Positions 23,795 through 35,716 of a DNA stretch of 64,000 nt are shown here, in pieces. Within the stretch, counting starts at the first letter, position 1; each line of letters opens with the position of its first letter. This stretch comes from Strongyloides papillosus (lineage: Eukaryota; Nematoda; Chromadorea; Rhabditida; Strongyloididae): NCBI GenBank assembly GCA_005656395.1, contig SRSI01000004.1, positions 930,001 through 994,000 of the forward strand. The letters are read 5' to 3'. The notes under the pieces were generated by a model. It did no database searches, was not told the DNA's origin, and worked only from the letters and a program-made list of their open reading frames with translations. The position numbers were made by a program, and so were the translations under genes.

Positions 23795-24475
23795 TTAAAA
23801 TATATTGCGAGATAAATTTGTTTCTGGTAACTCTGCTTTATGATCCTCTAATTGAGCTCGAGCTTCATACGTTGCTATAACAATTTTTTCTCTTGTCTCA
23901 TGAACGAAACTTCCTCGAAGACCAATATAGTATAGTATTGTTGTTTCTCCACCAAAATTAGATGGAAAGTATATTGATATTGTTTTACAGTTTGAAAACT
24001 TGGTAGCAGGTAAAGCATAATCAACAATAGCTAAATTGTCTTGTTTAAGAGAACATTCAAAATCAGATTTTATTGATACATCGTCAAAAGTCATCTAAAA
24101 ATAATATATTTATAACATTTTCTAAATATAAATCTTACATTTTCCTTATCCTTAAAAATTTTCATTTGTGACGGGTGGCTTTCATCAAGATTACCAATTA
24201 ATGTCATGCCTGATACTTTCACATGACCGCTAAATGTTATGTTGAATAATAATTCTTCATCACAATCACTTTCAACAAAACGCTACCTTGTCATGTCTAT
24301 TTTCAAAATCTTTAAAAATTAATTTACCAGAGCCATCAATAGATTCATTAAGGGTAATTGTTTTATTGAAATCAATACATTGATTTAAATCATATCTCAT
24401 CCCCTCTTCAAATGTTTCTTTATCACCTATTTCATAATGACAACAATTACCATGTCCATGACCATCATCACACAT
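23795..24475 (-). CDS. PITHD1: PITH domain-containing protein 1 homologue, with one single-base frameshift
   Basis: Exon 1 24475-24139 and exon 2 24094-23795 with a 44-bp GT-AG intron. It begins [17 protein letters not shown] like animal PITHD1 (His/Gly-rich start) and continues through [57 protein letters not shown] and [15 protein letters not shown] to the end, so the PITH domain is complete at about 210 residues. Near 24283 one extra base shifts the frame: HDK is followed by gta and a surplus g before CGT TTT GTT. PITH domains bind the proteasome in TXNL1. It is downstream of cyclin Y on the same strand by about 245 bp. Confidence 0.85.
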
Positions 24476-24720
24476 TATTCTTTATAATACTTTTATTTTC
24501 AATATATAAAATTATTGAAAGTAATTTGGATATTAATACCATTAATATACAACAATAATATGAAAATATTATGACAGTTTTTTATATCATATTACTTGGT
24601 AATATTATAATTAAATATAATCCTCATACAAATATGAATATAAACAATATAATAAATAATAATGACACAAATGTGTGTCTTTATTTTATAATAATAATAC
24701 ATAATACAAATATTATAAAA

Positions 24721-25797
24721 TTAAGAAATAATGGCTGGAGCCTTACGCTCTGCAAGATTTTCTGCTGAAAATGATCTTTGAAGACAATATTTATTATCTG
24801 GTACCAATTTATCTTCGTAAACTCGACTAAGAGCTTCCAATTTTTTGGCACGTTCACGATATAATGGTTGTAATGGAAGTTGCATATCATGTGCTATAGC
24901 AAGCGTTCTTAAATCATAGTAATATTTTGCATAAATTGAACTAGGAACATTAATATTAAAATCTAAACATTCTAAAAATTGTCGTTCTAACTTATTCATA
25001 TCATCAACATTTGTATCACTAAGTATCTGACAATAATCAACATTCCAAACAGCCTGATCATCCCAAACTTTTGAGGCTAACATTATAGCTCCAAGAACAA
25101 CTCTTTTCCAATTAGAAGGACATAAATCCATCTCTGCATAATTTAACAATCTTTCAATATATACTAATGTTATTATAGCGCATTCAGCTGTCAATTGTGC
25201 TGCATGAAATAAAGCTCGTATAAAACGATAAATAGTTCGATGATCTGGATCAATAAGTACTGTCTCTCTTGTGATAGGTTCTCTAGTCAGCGGATACAAA
25301 CTTTCTTCAAAAATTTTCATTAATCGTTCGTGTCCTCTATTCTTTCTATTTCTAATATGATAAAAAATGGCTAAAGATATACATTTAATTGTATTTTTAA
25401 GATTTGGTTGAGAAATTGTTGAATCATCAATAAAAATCGTTGAACAACTGCTACTTTTTTTGAGTTTAGAATGAAATAAAGATTGCATATCGAGAACGTA
25501 AAAAGAACGCCTGTTATCTTTTAATTTCATTTCACTTTGAGATCTTTCCATGAATGTTGGTTTAACATTAGGATGTGTCGAAGGATCCTCTTCAATATCA
25601 TCTGGTAACTCTCTTTCACTTATATGAGGTAAAAAATTAACTGAAATCTCTTTTGATGGATCTTCTTGAAGAACCTAAAAATTACTTCGATAAAATAAAA
25701 TATACATATAAAAGCACACCTTTTGTCTATTTTTTTTTAATTTATTTTTTGAGTTATTATTATGCTTCCTCCGCATACAACATGATGAATTACCCAT
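24721..25797 (-). CDS. CCNY: cyclin Y
   Basis: Exons 25797-25720 and 25674-24721 (45-bp intron, phase 0) encode 343 residues, matching animal cyclin Y in length. The N-terminus MGNSSCC has Gly2 for myristoylation and cysteines for palmitoylation, which in the family anchors the protein to membranes. The cyclin box, about residues 155-280, contains DPDHRTIYRFIRALFHAAQL, ECAIITLVYIERLL, NWKRVVLGAIMLASKVWDDQ and NKLERQFLECLDFNINV. The C-terminus has RSFSAENL, a likely 14-3-3/phosphoserine site. Cyclin Y activates the PFTAIRE/PCTAIRE kinases CDK14 and CDK16; in C. elegans the orthologue acts in presynaptic transport. Confidence 0.93.
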
Positions 25798-27325
25798 ATT
25801 AAAAAATTGTCAATGACCTTATATTATGATTTATTTTAATTTTTATAAATTATGCCGTATGAGTGATAAAGTCAACTGATTATATTATTAAAAGAAACAT
25901 TTCAATGAACTTTCAATTTTATTATGCTTTAATGTTTAATATCTGGAACTACTAATAATATAATAATTAATATAATTTAATATAAAAAAAATTTAACGAC
26001 AATTTTAACGAATATATATAAATATACGTATATACATTCAATTGTTGTTTTCCAACCTTGAAATTGTCTATATATATTTTAAAATAATATGAAGTACATT
26101 TGACCTCAATTAAAGTTTACACTACTATATACACATAAAAATAATAATATTATTTACTGAACTTCTACAATATAGTATTAATATGTTATAATGTAAATTA
26201 TATTGAATAAAAATTGAAATATAGATAGAATTTTCTACAAGCTAAAATTTTATATACAATAAATAGACATGTTCAAAAATACACTTTCATTAAAATTTAA
26301 ATTGATTCTTAACTCATTTTTCTAATAATAAGACTTTAGATAAAGAACAAAAGATTCTTTGTCATTCTGTTTGTACTACTGATAATGGAAGGCAATGTAT
26401 ATAAAAGTGACCTCGTTATTAGCTTTTGTACTTACTGCAATATGTAAAAGATAAAAATAATATATTAACTTTAGGACGGTAAAAAAATGTAAACTAACTA
26501 AGTAGATAATGATAAACCAATCCCTTTAAAATATTTGCCATAAATATACTTATTTAAATTAAAAAAAACTATAGATAAACTAGAAGTAGGAATTTCTAAC
26601 AAAAAGTAATTATTAAAATACATACAAACATTGGTAAAATGATTGGCACTTTCGTTATAAAAGTACTAGTTATTGTTTTTTAAAATATTTAAAAAAATTT
26701 TTTTAACAGATTTTGTTATATAATATGGTATTTTTAATAGAACTTATGTATAGAAATGTAGTTAAGTTAAACAAAATATGTATTTTATTAAAGCAAATTA
26801 TGTTGTCAACTGTTTGTCTCTTATGTTTAACTCTATCGATTGAAAGAGTTTTTTCTCAAAGTATATTCCATTTTCAGTAATGCCTTATTTACATTAAACA
26901 AAAGTGATTATATATCAATAAAATATTCCTAAAATTTTATTAACGATCATATAAATTTTGTTAAATGTCTAAAATATTTTATATAAAATATATGCCTTAA
27001 TCAATCAATAAAATATAATATATTTAGTTCTTTGATAACTTCTTCTTAATCATAAATGCTTTTTATTTAAGTGATAAAAGTATTACATTATATTAGATTA
27101 AGAATACCTAATAGCAAAAGTATTTTTTTTCATTAAATCATTGTCACTTCTATTTTATTTGGTGAGTCATCATCTGGAGTCCTAACAATAATATATTTTG
27201 TCAAGTATTGATAAGATAAAAAAATTTATGCAATAGTATGATTAATATTTTTTGAACAATTTAATTTCTCAATACCATTGAAATATTACTAACGATTATA
27301 TTATATTTATTAAAATACTTTTTAG
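25798..27325. other. intergenic between cyclin Y and ALIX
   Basis: About 1.5 kb separating divergent genes, AT-rich throughout. It ends CTTTTTAG directly before the ALIX ATG, which suits a trans-splice acceptor. No other feature recognised. Confidence 0.5.
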
Positions 27326-30165
27326 ATGGTTTCTTTTATCCAAATACCATTAAAATCTACCAGTGAAGTTGATCTTGTTAAGCCCTTAAAAAATTTTGTC
27401 AAAACTTTTTATAAGCTAAATGATGAACAAAAAAATGAAGTTCATGAAGCTATCAGTGAACTCAATAAATTGAGAAGTAAAGCATGTTGTCAAGGAAATG
27501 AAAAAAGTCAAGCTATTTTGGATTTACTACTTAGATATTGTGATCAATTATTTGCTATTGAAAATAAACTTACAATTACACAAACAACAAATCCCTGTTG
27601 CCTTCAAATGGAAGGATGCCTTTGACAAAGGTTCCGTTTTTTTCAGTCGTGCATCTCTAAGTAAGTTTAATAGATAAAATTTATTTCAAATTTTTTTATT
27701 TTAGCTATTAGCGATAGTTCATTTGAAAGAGCTGCAGTACTGTTTAATTGTGCTGCTATGATGTCTATTATCGCTTCAAGTCAGTTATTGAATACAGATG
27801 AGGAATTAAAATCAGCAGCCAAACTTTTTCAACAATCATCTGGAATTTTCCAATTTTTAAAAGACCATGTTCTTGGTATGGTACCACAAGATCCAACTTT
27901 AGATCTTATGCCAGATACATTAGCTTCTTTATCTGCTTTGATGTTAGCACAAGCACAAGAAGCTATTTATATAAAAGCTAAGAAAGACCAGATGAAACAA
28001 ACAGCATTAGTTCAATTGGCTGCTCAATGCAGTGAATTCTATCGTGAAGCAAAAGGATTAATGGTGCGTGAAATTGTAAAAGGAATATGGGAAAAGGATT
28101 GGCTAAATACAATTTCTGGGAAAGAATTAGCTATGAATGCTTTAGGTCATTACCATCAATCTCAAGTAGCTTTTGAGCAAAAACTAATTGGTGAAACAAT
28201 ATCACGCCTTAATGAATCAATAGCTTTATTTAAAAAATCAAATGATTATATATCATCGAGTTTATACGCTTCTGATTTAGAATTATCAAAAATAGCATTA
28301 GAAAAAGCAAAAAAAGAAAATGATATGATTTACCATGAAATAATTCCTGATATAAAAACATTACAACCATTAAAAAAAGCAGCTATTGCTAAAGTTATCC
28401 CATATACAAGACCATTGTTCCCTAGATTTAAAGATATGTTTGAAACATTAGTACCAATTGAAATACAAACAGCTATGTCATCATTTGAAAGTAGGAAAGA
28501 ACAACGATCAAATATGGAAATTGGAAGATTAAGAGAATATACAGAATTAATGAATGGAATTTTAGCATCATTAAATCTTCCAGCCGCTCTTGATGATGTT
28601 ACAAATCATGAAAAATGTCCAGAAAGTATCAGACAAAAAAGTATGAAAGTTAAAACGGAAGGAGGTGCTGGAACAATTGATACATTAATTGCTCAAATTC
28701 CTGATTTATATAAAAATAATGTAGCTATTCTTAATGAAACAGAAAAATTATTAAAAGAAGAAAAGCAAACTGATGATGAATTACGTGATAAATTTAAGGA
28801 TAAATGGACAAGAACAAGATCTGAAGACTTAACAGGACCTTTAACTCAACAAATAGAAAAATACAGAGGTATTTTAGCTACAGCATCAAATGCAGATCAA
28901 ATTGTTCGTAAGAGATACGATGATAATAGACATGGTATTGAAATTTTATCTAAACCAGAGAATGAATTAGTAAATCTCATACCAAATATATCAGATTCAA
29001 GTGTAAATCAAAATTCTGAAACAATTAACAAATTAAGAAATTTACTAGATCAAATAAAAGATATACAAAAAGAGAGAACAAAATTAGAAGAAAAAATAAA
29101 AAACGTTAAGGCTGATGTTGCAGACAAATTTCTTAAGGCAAAAAGCGAAGCTGCTGGGGGACATTTTAATGAAGAAGAAATATCAAGTAGTGAAATCGAA
29201 AAAGTTTTCTCACATCTTGTCAAAGAAGTTGATGCATCACTTAAATTACAGGATGATGTTTTAAAAGAATTAGAAGTTGTAAACAGAAAATTTGTTCAAG
29301 AAAAAGGTTTTGGCAATACTGATCGTGATCAAATGTTAAAACAATTAGCTTCAGCTGCGGATGTTTTTAATACATTAAAGAGCAATCTTAATGAAGGACA
29401 TAAATTTTATAATGATCTTACACCACTTTTAGTATCTCTCCAACAAAATGTTTCCGACTTTTGTTTTGCCAGACAAACTGAAAAGGAGGATTTAATGAAA
29501 CAAGTTCAACAAAGCATTATATCAGGTAATATTAATAAATTTTTTTACCAATAACAATTTAAATTTTATTTTAGGTAAGGGTCTAAGTGCTATAGTATCC
29601 AAGAAGATGAATGATTTTCAAGGATATGTAAAGCAGCAACTTGATGAACAAAGACGTGCTTTAGCTCACAAAGTTTATAATGAAAACGGTATGAAAAAAA
29701 TCTATCGTTAATTTGTTTTTAATTTAATGTTTTTTTATTTTATAAAATATGTGTATTTACATATTACTTAATATTATATTTTTAGCATCTTCGAGACAGG
29801 CACCTCCAAGACCACCACCTCCTACAGCACCAGGAACAGAGACTCCTCCAATTCCTCCACCAAGGACATCAACTCAAACAGAACAACAACCAATGAATTC
29901 AGTTGCCCCAAATTCACAGCAACAAATTTATATGAATCAACAACCTTTTAACCCATATGGGACGTATACTCCATTCCCAGCTCCACCATATTATGGAGGA
30001 TACCCACCACAACCACAGTTCGGACAGCCTTATCAATGTCCATATCCGGTAAGTTATCCAGGAACCTATCCTGGTGCCGGATATGCTCCTCAAACACCAT
30101 ATAATGTAGCTCCACAACAACAAGATCAATCTCAACAACCAAATAACAATAATCCATTCACTTAA
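27326..30165 (+). CDS. ALIX: ALIX / PDCD6IP (BRO1 domain ESCRT adaptor), with one single-base frameshift
   Basis: Exons 27326-27660, 27705-29525, 29575-29688 and 29786-30165; total about 882 residues, near the family length. The BRO1 domain (about 1-360) opens FIQIPLKSTSEVDLVKPL and contains FKWKDAFDKGSVFFSRASL, AAVLFNCAAMMS, LMLAQAQEAIY and a YHEIIPD motif. The coiled V domain (about 360-700) follows, with ILASLNLPAALDDV near its start. The tail is Pro/Tyr/Gln-rich (PPPPTAPGTETPPIPPP). ALIX links ESCRT-I and ESCRT-III in endosomal sorting, abscission and membrane repair. Near 27588 one surplus A (ACAACAAATCCC) shifts the frame between the first 87 codons and the IPVAFKWKD block; no intron fits there. 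Confidence 0.9.
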
Positions 30166-30354
30166 ATATGAATAAAATTATTCTAATTATGTTTGTTGAG
30201 AATTGAATTAATTAACTACTATGATTAGTTCATATTTTTGAATTATTTTTTAAGTAAAGCTAATTTCTTCTTTTTGTATGATAAATAAACACATTTGTTA
30301 TCTCTTGACATCATTCTTAAAAATTTATTTTATTTAATAACTTTAAAAACATAA

Positions 30355-33300
30355 ATGACAACAACTACATCTCCTCATTACCAGGTAAAACAACTTATAG
30401 TTTAATTGCCCTTTAAAAAAGTACATTCCAGAAATTTATTATAGCTGTTCAAATGTTTAATGAGACTACTATTGAAATGAAGAAACAAATAAAACAACAA
30501 AAATATGGTTTTGAATATTATACACGTTATATTGGAAAAACTTATTTATTACGTGCATTATACCTTCAAGCCACTGTTGGAGATGCAATAAAAAACAGTA
30601 TGTTTTAAATTAAAAAATTTTTCTTTATTTCACTAATTATAAACAAAAATATTTTTCTCCAAAAAAATTAATAATCTATTAAAATAGTGATCATATAAAT
30701 ACATTCGTTATGCACTTTTTCCCTGGATGTAGTAGGATATGTGATTGTTGTGGAAAAAAGCAACATATTTGATATAAAATTTTATAAAGAAAATATAACA
30801 CAAATAGTGCCTTTTAAAATTGGTTTTGTTAAACTTTTATACATATAGCTCATTGACAAAACAGTTTTTCCCTTTTTTACCACTAATCTTAAAATATTTT
30901 GTTTAATTTTCAATAATAATATTTTCTATAACTTTTTCTTTAAATAAATAAACAAATAATCTAAGATATTACTAATTATTTTAAACATTTAGTATGAATA
31001 AAAAAGTTCTTTTTATTTTCTTTCCATCAGTTCTTATATTTTTTTTTTCAAGACATCTATGTAAAAGATGTAAAAAATTACTTTAAATTTATAACATTCA
31101 TTTAATTGTTAAAAAAAAAGTTAGCCATTGCTAGAATTTAATTCATTTTTATGGTAAATTTAATGCAAGTACAACATTTTGTATACAATTTTCTCTAGTA
31201 TTTTCATTTTTATGTTGTTTTTAAGGAAATGTACTATAAACTGAATAAAGATAATTGAAATAGTTGAAAAATATAAAGGTTTTTTTTCTAATGTTAAAAG
31301 GTTTATTTTAAAAATAAATTGTCAAAATATTTTGATAATTATATATACAAGTTAAAATAATAAAATTTTTGGTTCTATGAAACTATAAAAATAATAATTT
31401 TTTTACAATTCTAATAAAATAGATTTTAGATAAAGCTAAATTATATGTAAGTATAAATTTATAACAATATTTATTATCTATCTTTTGATATATACTAACT
31501 TTTATTCTTTCTTTTTAAAAATAAACATTCTTTTTGATATTTATCTTTTTAATTTTCCATATTATCCTCCGTTAAATTTTTGTACTTTTAACTTTTATAT
31601 GAATGTACTTTTTTTTTGTTTCTTATCTAAATGTATCAATATTTCTAAGCAACAATATAATTTGAGGTCACTTATCCTTATAAATTAAATATTTGTCCTT
31701 AGTAAAAAGTAATGTACACATTATACTTGGAATATTATATTCTTTGACATAAATGAATCAAAAAGCTGGGAATAAAATTTATATGATACGTCATTTCTTG
31801 TACTTTTACGTACTATTAACAGAATACTTAATTTCATGACAGTATATTTAATTTATTTATAACGCATTTTGTCATTTACAAAAATTTATACCATTTTTTA
31901 CTTCATTAACTATATGCTATTAAAATAAAATAATTTTATACTAAGGTTATTTTGCCGTTATTTTAAATTCATCATTGTAAAATGTAAATGTTGGGTATAA
32001 TGCACTTTTAAAATAGAAAAGAGTAGATTTAGTTTAGCTTTTTTAAGTAGTTAGAAATTAATGATTATGTCAGAAAGATTATGCGATTATATTTGTAATG
32101 AAATAGTTAATTTTATTTTTAAAATAATTTAAATAAAGTATTTTATTAATTTATTATTAAATTAATACATAATTTTAACAAAAAAATACATGAAAAATTT
32201 TTTTATGACATTATTTATAAATTCTATAAAAATACAATGGTTAATTTTTGTAATTCACTACATCATTATGTTGTACTCTCTTATCCAACAATATATATAT
32301 TGCTATTCAATTTATAACAATTTACTTAGTGTATTAAAATATGTTACAATCAGTACAACTTTCCTTTATTATGTAATTTTCTAACACCGTTCGTTAAACT
32401 TCAACAACGATTTGTCGATATAACTATAAAGTAACATTAATTTTGTCTACATTATATCCTACAATAAAAAGGAACACTGATAACCGATGAAATAAAATTA
32501 TTTATTTAGGTCCTCCCATTGTACTAAGAATTTTGAAAAAAAAGTAGTTAGGATGACAGTTTGTCAATGTTTAGTACTATTATTGGTATAGTTTACTTAT
32601 TATAATATAATTTATCATGTTTATCATTTACTATATATTATAATAAAATATTAATTCACAGGTAATTTTAATAACTTTCAGTTTATTTAATAATAAAAAT
32701 ACCATATTGAAAATAACATTATCAAATTAAATGCATTATTTTGAATTTATTTTTCTTTAAATGATAGTTACACTTAATACCTCTATAATTCAATGGTAGA
32801 TACTCTTGACTGTCCTACTATCATTTATCAGATTGCTTACACTTAAACCTCGAAACCTGTACTCTATACTTTATCAATTGAAATAACTAGGAAGATATAA
32901 ACAGTACTATAGATAATTCCTATCATTCTTTTCTCATTTTTTTTTCTTATATCAAGTTAAAACACTTTTGATCAAACTTTTTTCTTTTATACTTATAACA
33001 ATTATCAATAGTTTACCAATTATTTTAGTTGTTATTTTATTTGACTTTTGTTAGTAATAATATTTCCTTATTAGTAAAGGAAATAAATTTCAAACTGCCT
33101 AAATGTCCATATCCTATCTTAATAGTCATTCTAAAAATATGGCTTATACAATGGGTTCAAATAACAGTGAATTATTGACCTTACTTATTTCAAATTTAGA
33201 AGATTCGGGAAAAAAAGAAACGCCATCGGCTACAATGTCAACTTCTATAGACAGAGAATCACAATTACCATCACCACCAACATTACTACCAGAGCAAGGA

Positions 33301-35716
33301 ATAAAACAAAGACGAAGAAGTAGAGTTATACGAAACTTTTCAAAAATAAAGGAATTTTGCAGTATTTCAGAATTTGAGATATGGTTAAATGAACAAAAAA
33401 TGTGGTCTGTGTAAGTTATATATAATAGACATTTTGAAAAGTAAATTGCCCTATTAAATATATCTTTTCATATAATATATATTATATGAAACTAGAATTA
33501 AAACATTTTTTAAGAGATACTAGAGATACCTAGATTACATATATAAATATTGTTAATAAATATATAATGTTTTACTATTTTTATAGAGGAACAAAAAATG
33601 AACTTAAAGATAGGATAATTCAAAATTATCGATGTAAATTTTCAAGAAAATCTAAAACAGATTGTATGAAATCTATAAGATTAATAAAGTACCACAATGA
33701 AAATACTTATATTTTGGAAGAATCTGATAATGCACATGATCATTCAATTATTACTATTTCAAGAAAAGACTTTTCCGAACAATCATCTGATAATGATAAG
33801 AAATTCTCTATTACGGATCATTCGAATGTTATTCAAAGCACTCAACTAAATCAAAACAATATTTTGGTTAAAATTTTAACCAAAGAAGATTCTCCATCCC
33901 CTTCATCACCGAGTAATATAGAAGATTCGTTTAAAAAAAATCGGGAAGAGACAGTTAGAATAATTACTGATAATAAATCACCAAATTATTCATACAAAAC
34001 TAATCAATCCAATGCATTGATTGAATCACAGCAAAAGTCATACAATTTTAAAGATTCACCATCACAAAATGTTTTATTTAAACTATTAAAAAGTGAGGAT
34101 AATCAAATATCTCAAAAAACATCATTAATTTCTTTATCACCATCACTCTCAATCCGTCCACAATCTGCTCCAGTTGTCGTTAGTTCCTATCGTTTTGTGG
34201 CAACATTCCGAGATAAAGCAACTTTCCAACAATGGTTCTCCCCAATTTCTAATGAATGGATGAAAAAAAGTAAAGATTATGAGAGTGATAAATCAATAAA
34301 ATATTTTGTTTGCACTTATAATGTCATTAATAGTAACATTAAAAAAGAACATTCTTCTGACAATGTAAATTATTGTCCAGCAGCATTGCGTGTAACTTCT
34401 TATAATCTAAAAGATGAAATTTTAGTTGAAGATAGTGTTGAGAGACATAATCATGGAGATAGGCTAGAGTACAATAAGACATTTGGATGCCAAGATAGTG
34501 AATATATGGGTAATGTAAAAAAAAACAGTAATGTTAAGATAATGATTGACAATAGAAGTAGCAGTGAAGAGCCTCTAGAATTGTCGAGAAATAATAAAAA
34601 TAAGGATGAAAATATTTATTTATCACATCATAATATGAAAAATACAAAACGAAGGAGAACAAAGAGAAATAAATTTAAAAGACTTTCAAATCTTTCCTTA
34701 TCATCAATCGAAGAGGCTACTGAATGGCTTTCTGTAAATGAACCTAGTTTTAAAAGCCATATTCGCAAAATTTTCAATTGTAATGAACAGATATATTTTA
34801 TTTGTCCTATGTATGGTCGTGGATACACAAAATGTAAAAAACAATATAGAATTGTACATTATTTTAATGATAATTCAGTGTATATTGAAGAATCGGTTAA
34901 AAGTCATAATCATAAAATACATTTGAATTCAATAGAAAAATCATCTTAATAGTAGAATGTACCTTCCATATTACTTATTTAAAATTATTTTCTCTTTTTT
35001 TATGACGGTCACGTATCATTTTAAAAAAAAATGATACTTTATTTTGTTATATCAAATTATTTATTACTGCCTTTCATGAAAATTTAATATTCATGTAATT
35101 TATAAAATATGTTAAAATTTTTAGAAATGTTATTCAATGTTCTATTGTTTTAAATAGTTAATTATAATGTATTCTCATAAATAATCAAATGGGTAGATGT
35201 ATTTTATTGAATTCTGTAGTCCTTTTTTATGTGTTATAATTTAAATATAGAATAAATATCTTATAATATATAATGATCATAAAAAGTGCAATAATAAAAT
35301 TTTGTTTAGAATTAATATCTATTTTTTTTAAATTTGTAGTAAAAAAATCTTTATTATTTATAGATGATGATGATTATTTGTATGATGATGGTGAATCATT
35401 TATGTGGAAATGGATTCATGGAAATGAAATATGGAATGCTTGGTGTAAACTAAAAAAGATGCATAAGAATGAGGCAGAGGAATTATTTATTAAAGAATGG
35501 TATCAATTAAAAGGTAAGATTCCAAATTATATGAAATATTGGAAATTATTACATAATCCACAAATATCTGAGGAGGAGTTACGTGCTAAAAAAACTGAAT
35601 TATCAATTCCCGAGAGTGATGATGAGCACTTTGAAGAAAAAATTAATTATGATGATATTGAATGGATAATTGAAGAAAATATAGAATCATCAGATGAAGA
35701 GGAAATTTATGTATAG
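30355..35716 (+). CDS. acyl-CoA-binding domain protein with a 4.8 kb intron
   Basis: Exons 30355-30384, 30432-30597 and 35364-35716 encode 182 residues. The first two exons give an ACBP N-half ending LYLQATVGDAIKN (family QATVGD motif) and stop at an AACA|GTATGT donor. The ACBP C-half (NEIWNAWCKLKKMHKNEAEE, equivalent to the family KWDAWNxLKGMSKEEA block) begins only after the acceptor TTTATAG at 35363. The phases match exactly (A plus AT gives Asn). The linker is acidic and Asp/Tyr-rich, and the tail is acidic (SSDEEE). ACBP proteins bind long-chain acyl-CoA in the cytosol. The alternative is two broken genes, but the complementary halves argue for one. Confidence 0.72.
30609..33102. other. 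intron sequence of the ACBP-like gene, left of the nested gene
   Basis: About 2.5 kb of AT-rich DNA with no coding signal. The frames at 31485-31688 and 32190-32384 are hydrophobic low-complexity noise. It presumably contains the promoter of the nested zinc-cluster gene. Confidence 0.45.
33103..34949 (+). CDS. zinc-cluster protein with three tandem C-C-H-H modules, nested in the ACBP intron
   Basis: Exons 33103-33410 and 33587-34949 (about 176-bp intron) encode about 556 residues. Three modules share the order: aromatic helix with F..W, a Cys, a second Cys, a strand, then HxH. Module 1, about 85-150, ends YRC, DC, HDHS. Module 2, about 303-394, has YFVCTY, YCPAALR and RHNHGD. Module 3, about 467-548, has YFICPMYG, KCKKQY and SHNHKIH. 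Linkers are Ser/Asn-rich. The pattern is like FLYWCH or GCM/WRKY-type DNA-binding modules, so a transcription regulator (perhaps transposase-derived) is likely; the exact family is uncertain. It lies on the same strand as the surrounding ACBP-like gene. Confidence 0.7.
34950..35363. other. intron sequence of the ACBP-like gene, right of the nested gene
   Basis: AT-rich, ending in the acceptor TTATTATTTATAG. Nothing else seen. The frame starting at 35273 is open only because it reads through this intron end. Confidence 0.45.

Noticed and set aside
24280..24290. A 4-base GTAG in PITHD1 read as a tiny intron
   Set aside because: No spliceosome removes four bases; one surplus base in the consensus explains it better.
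35336..35363. A 28-bp intron (gtagtaaaa...tttatag) in the frame starting at 35273
   Set aside because: Too short to splice; the acceptor is better used by the long ACBP intron, whose phase matches.
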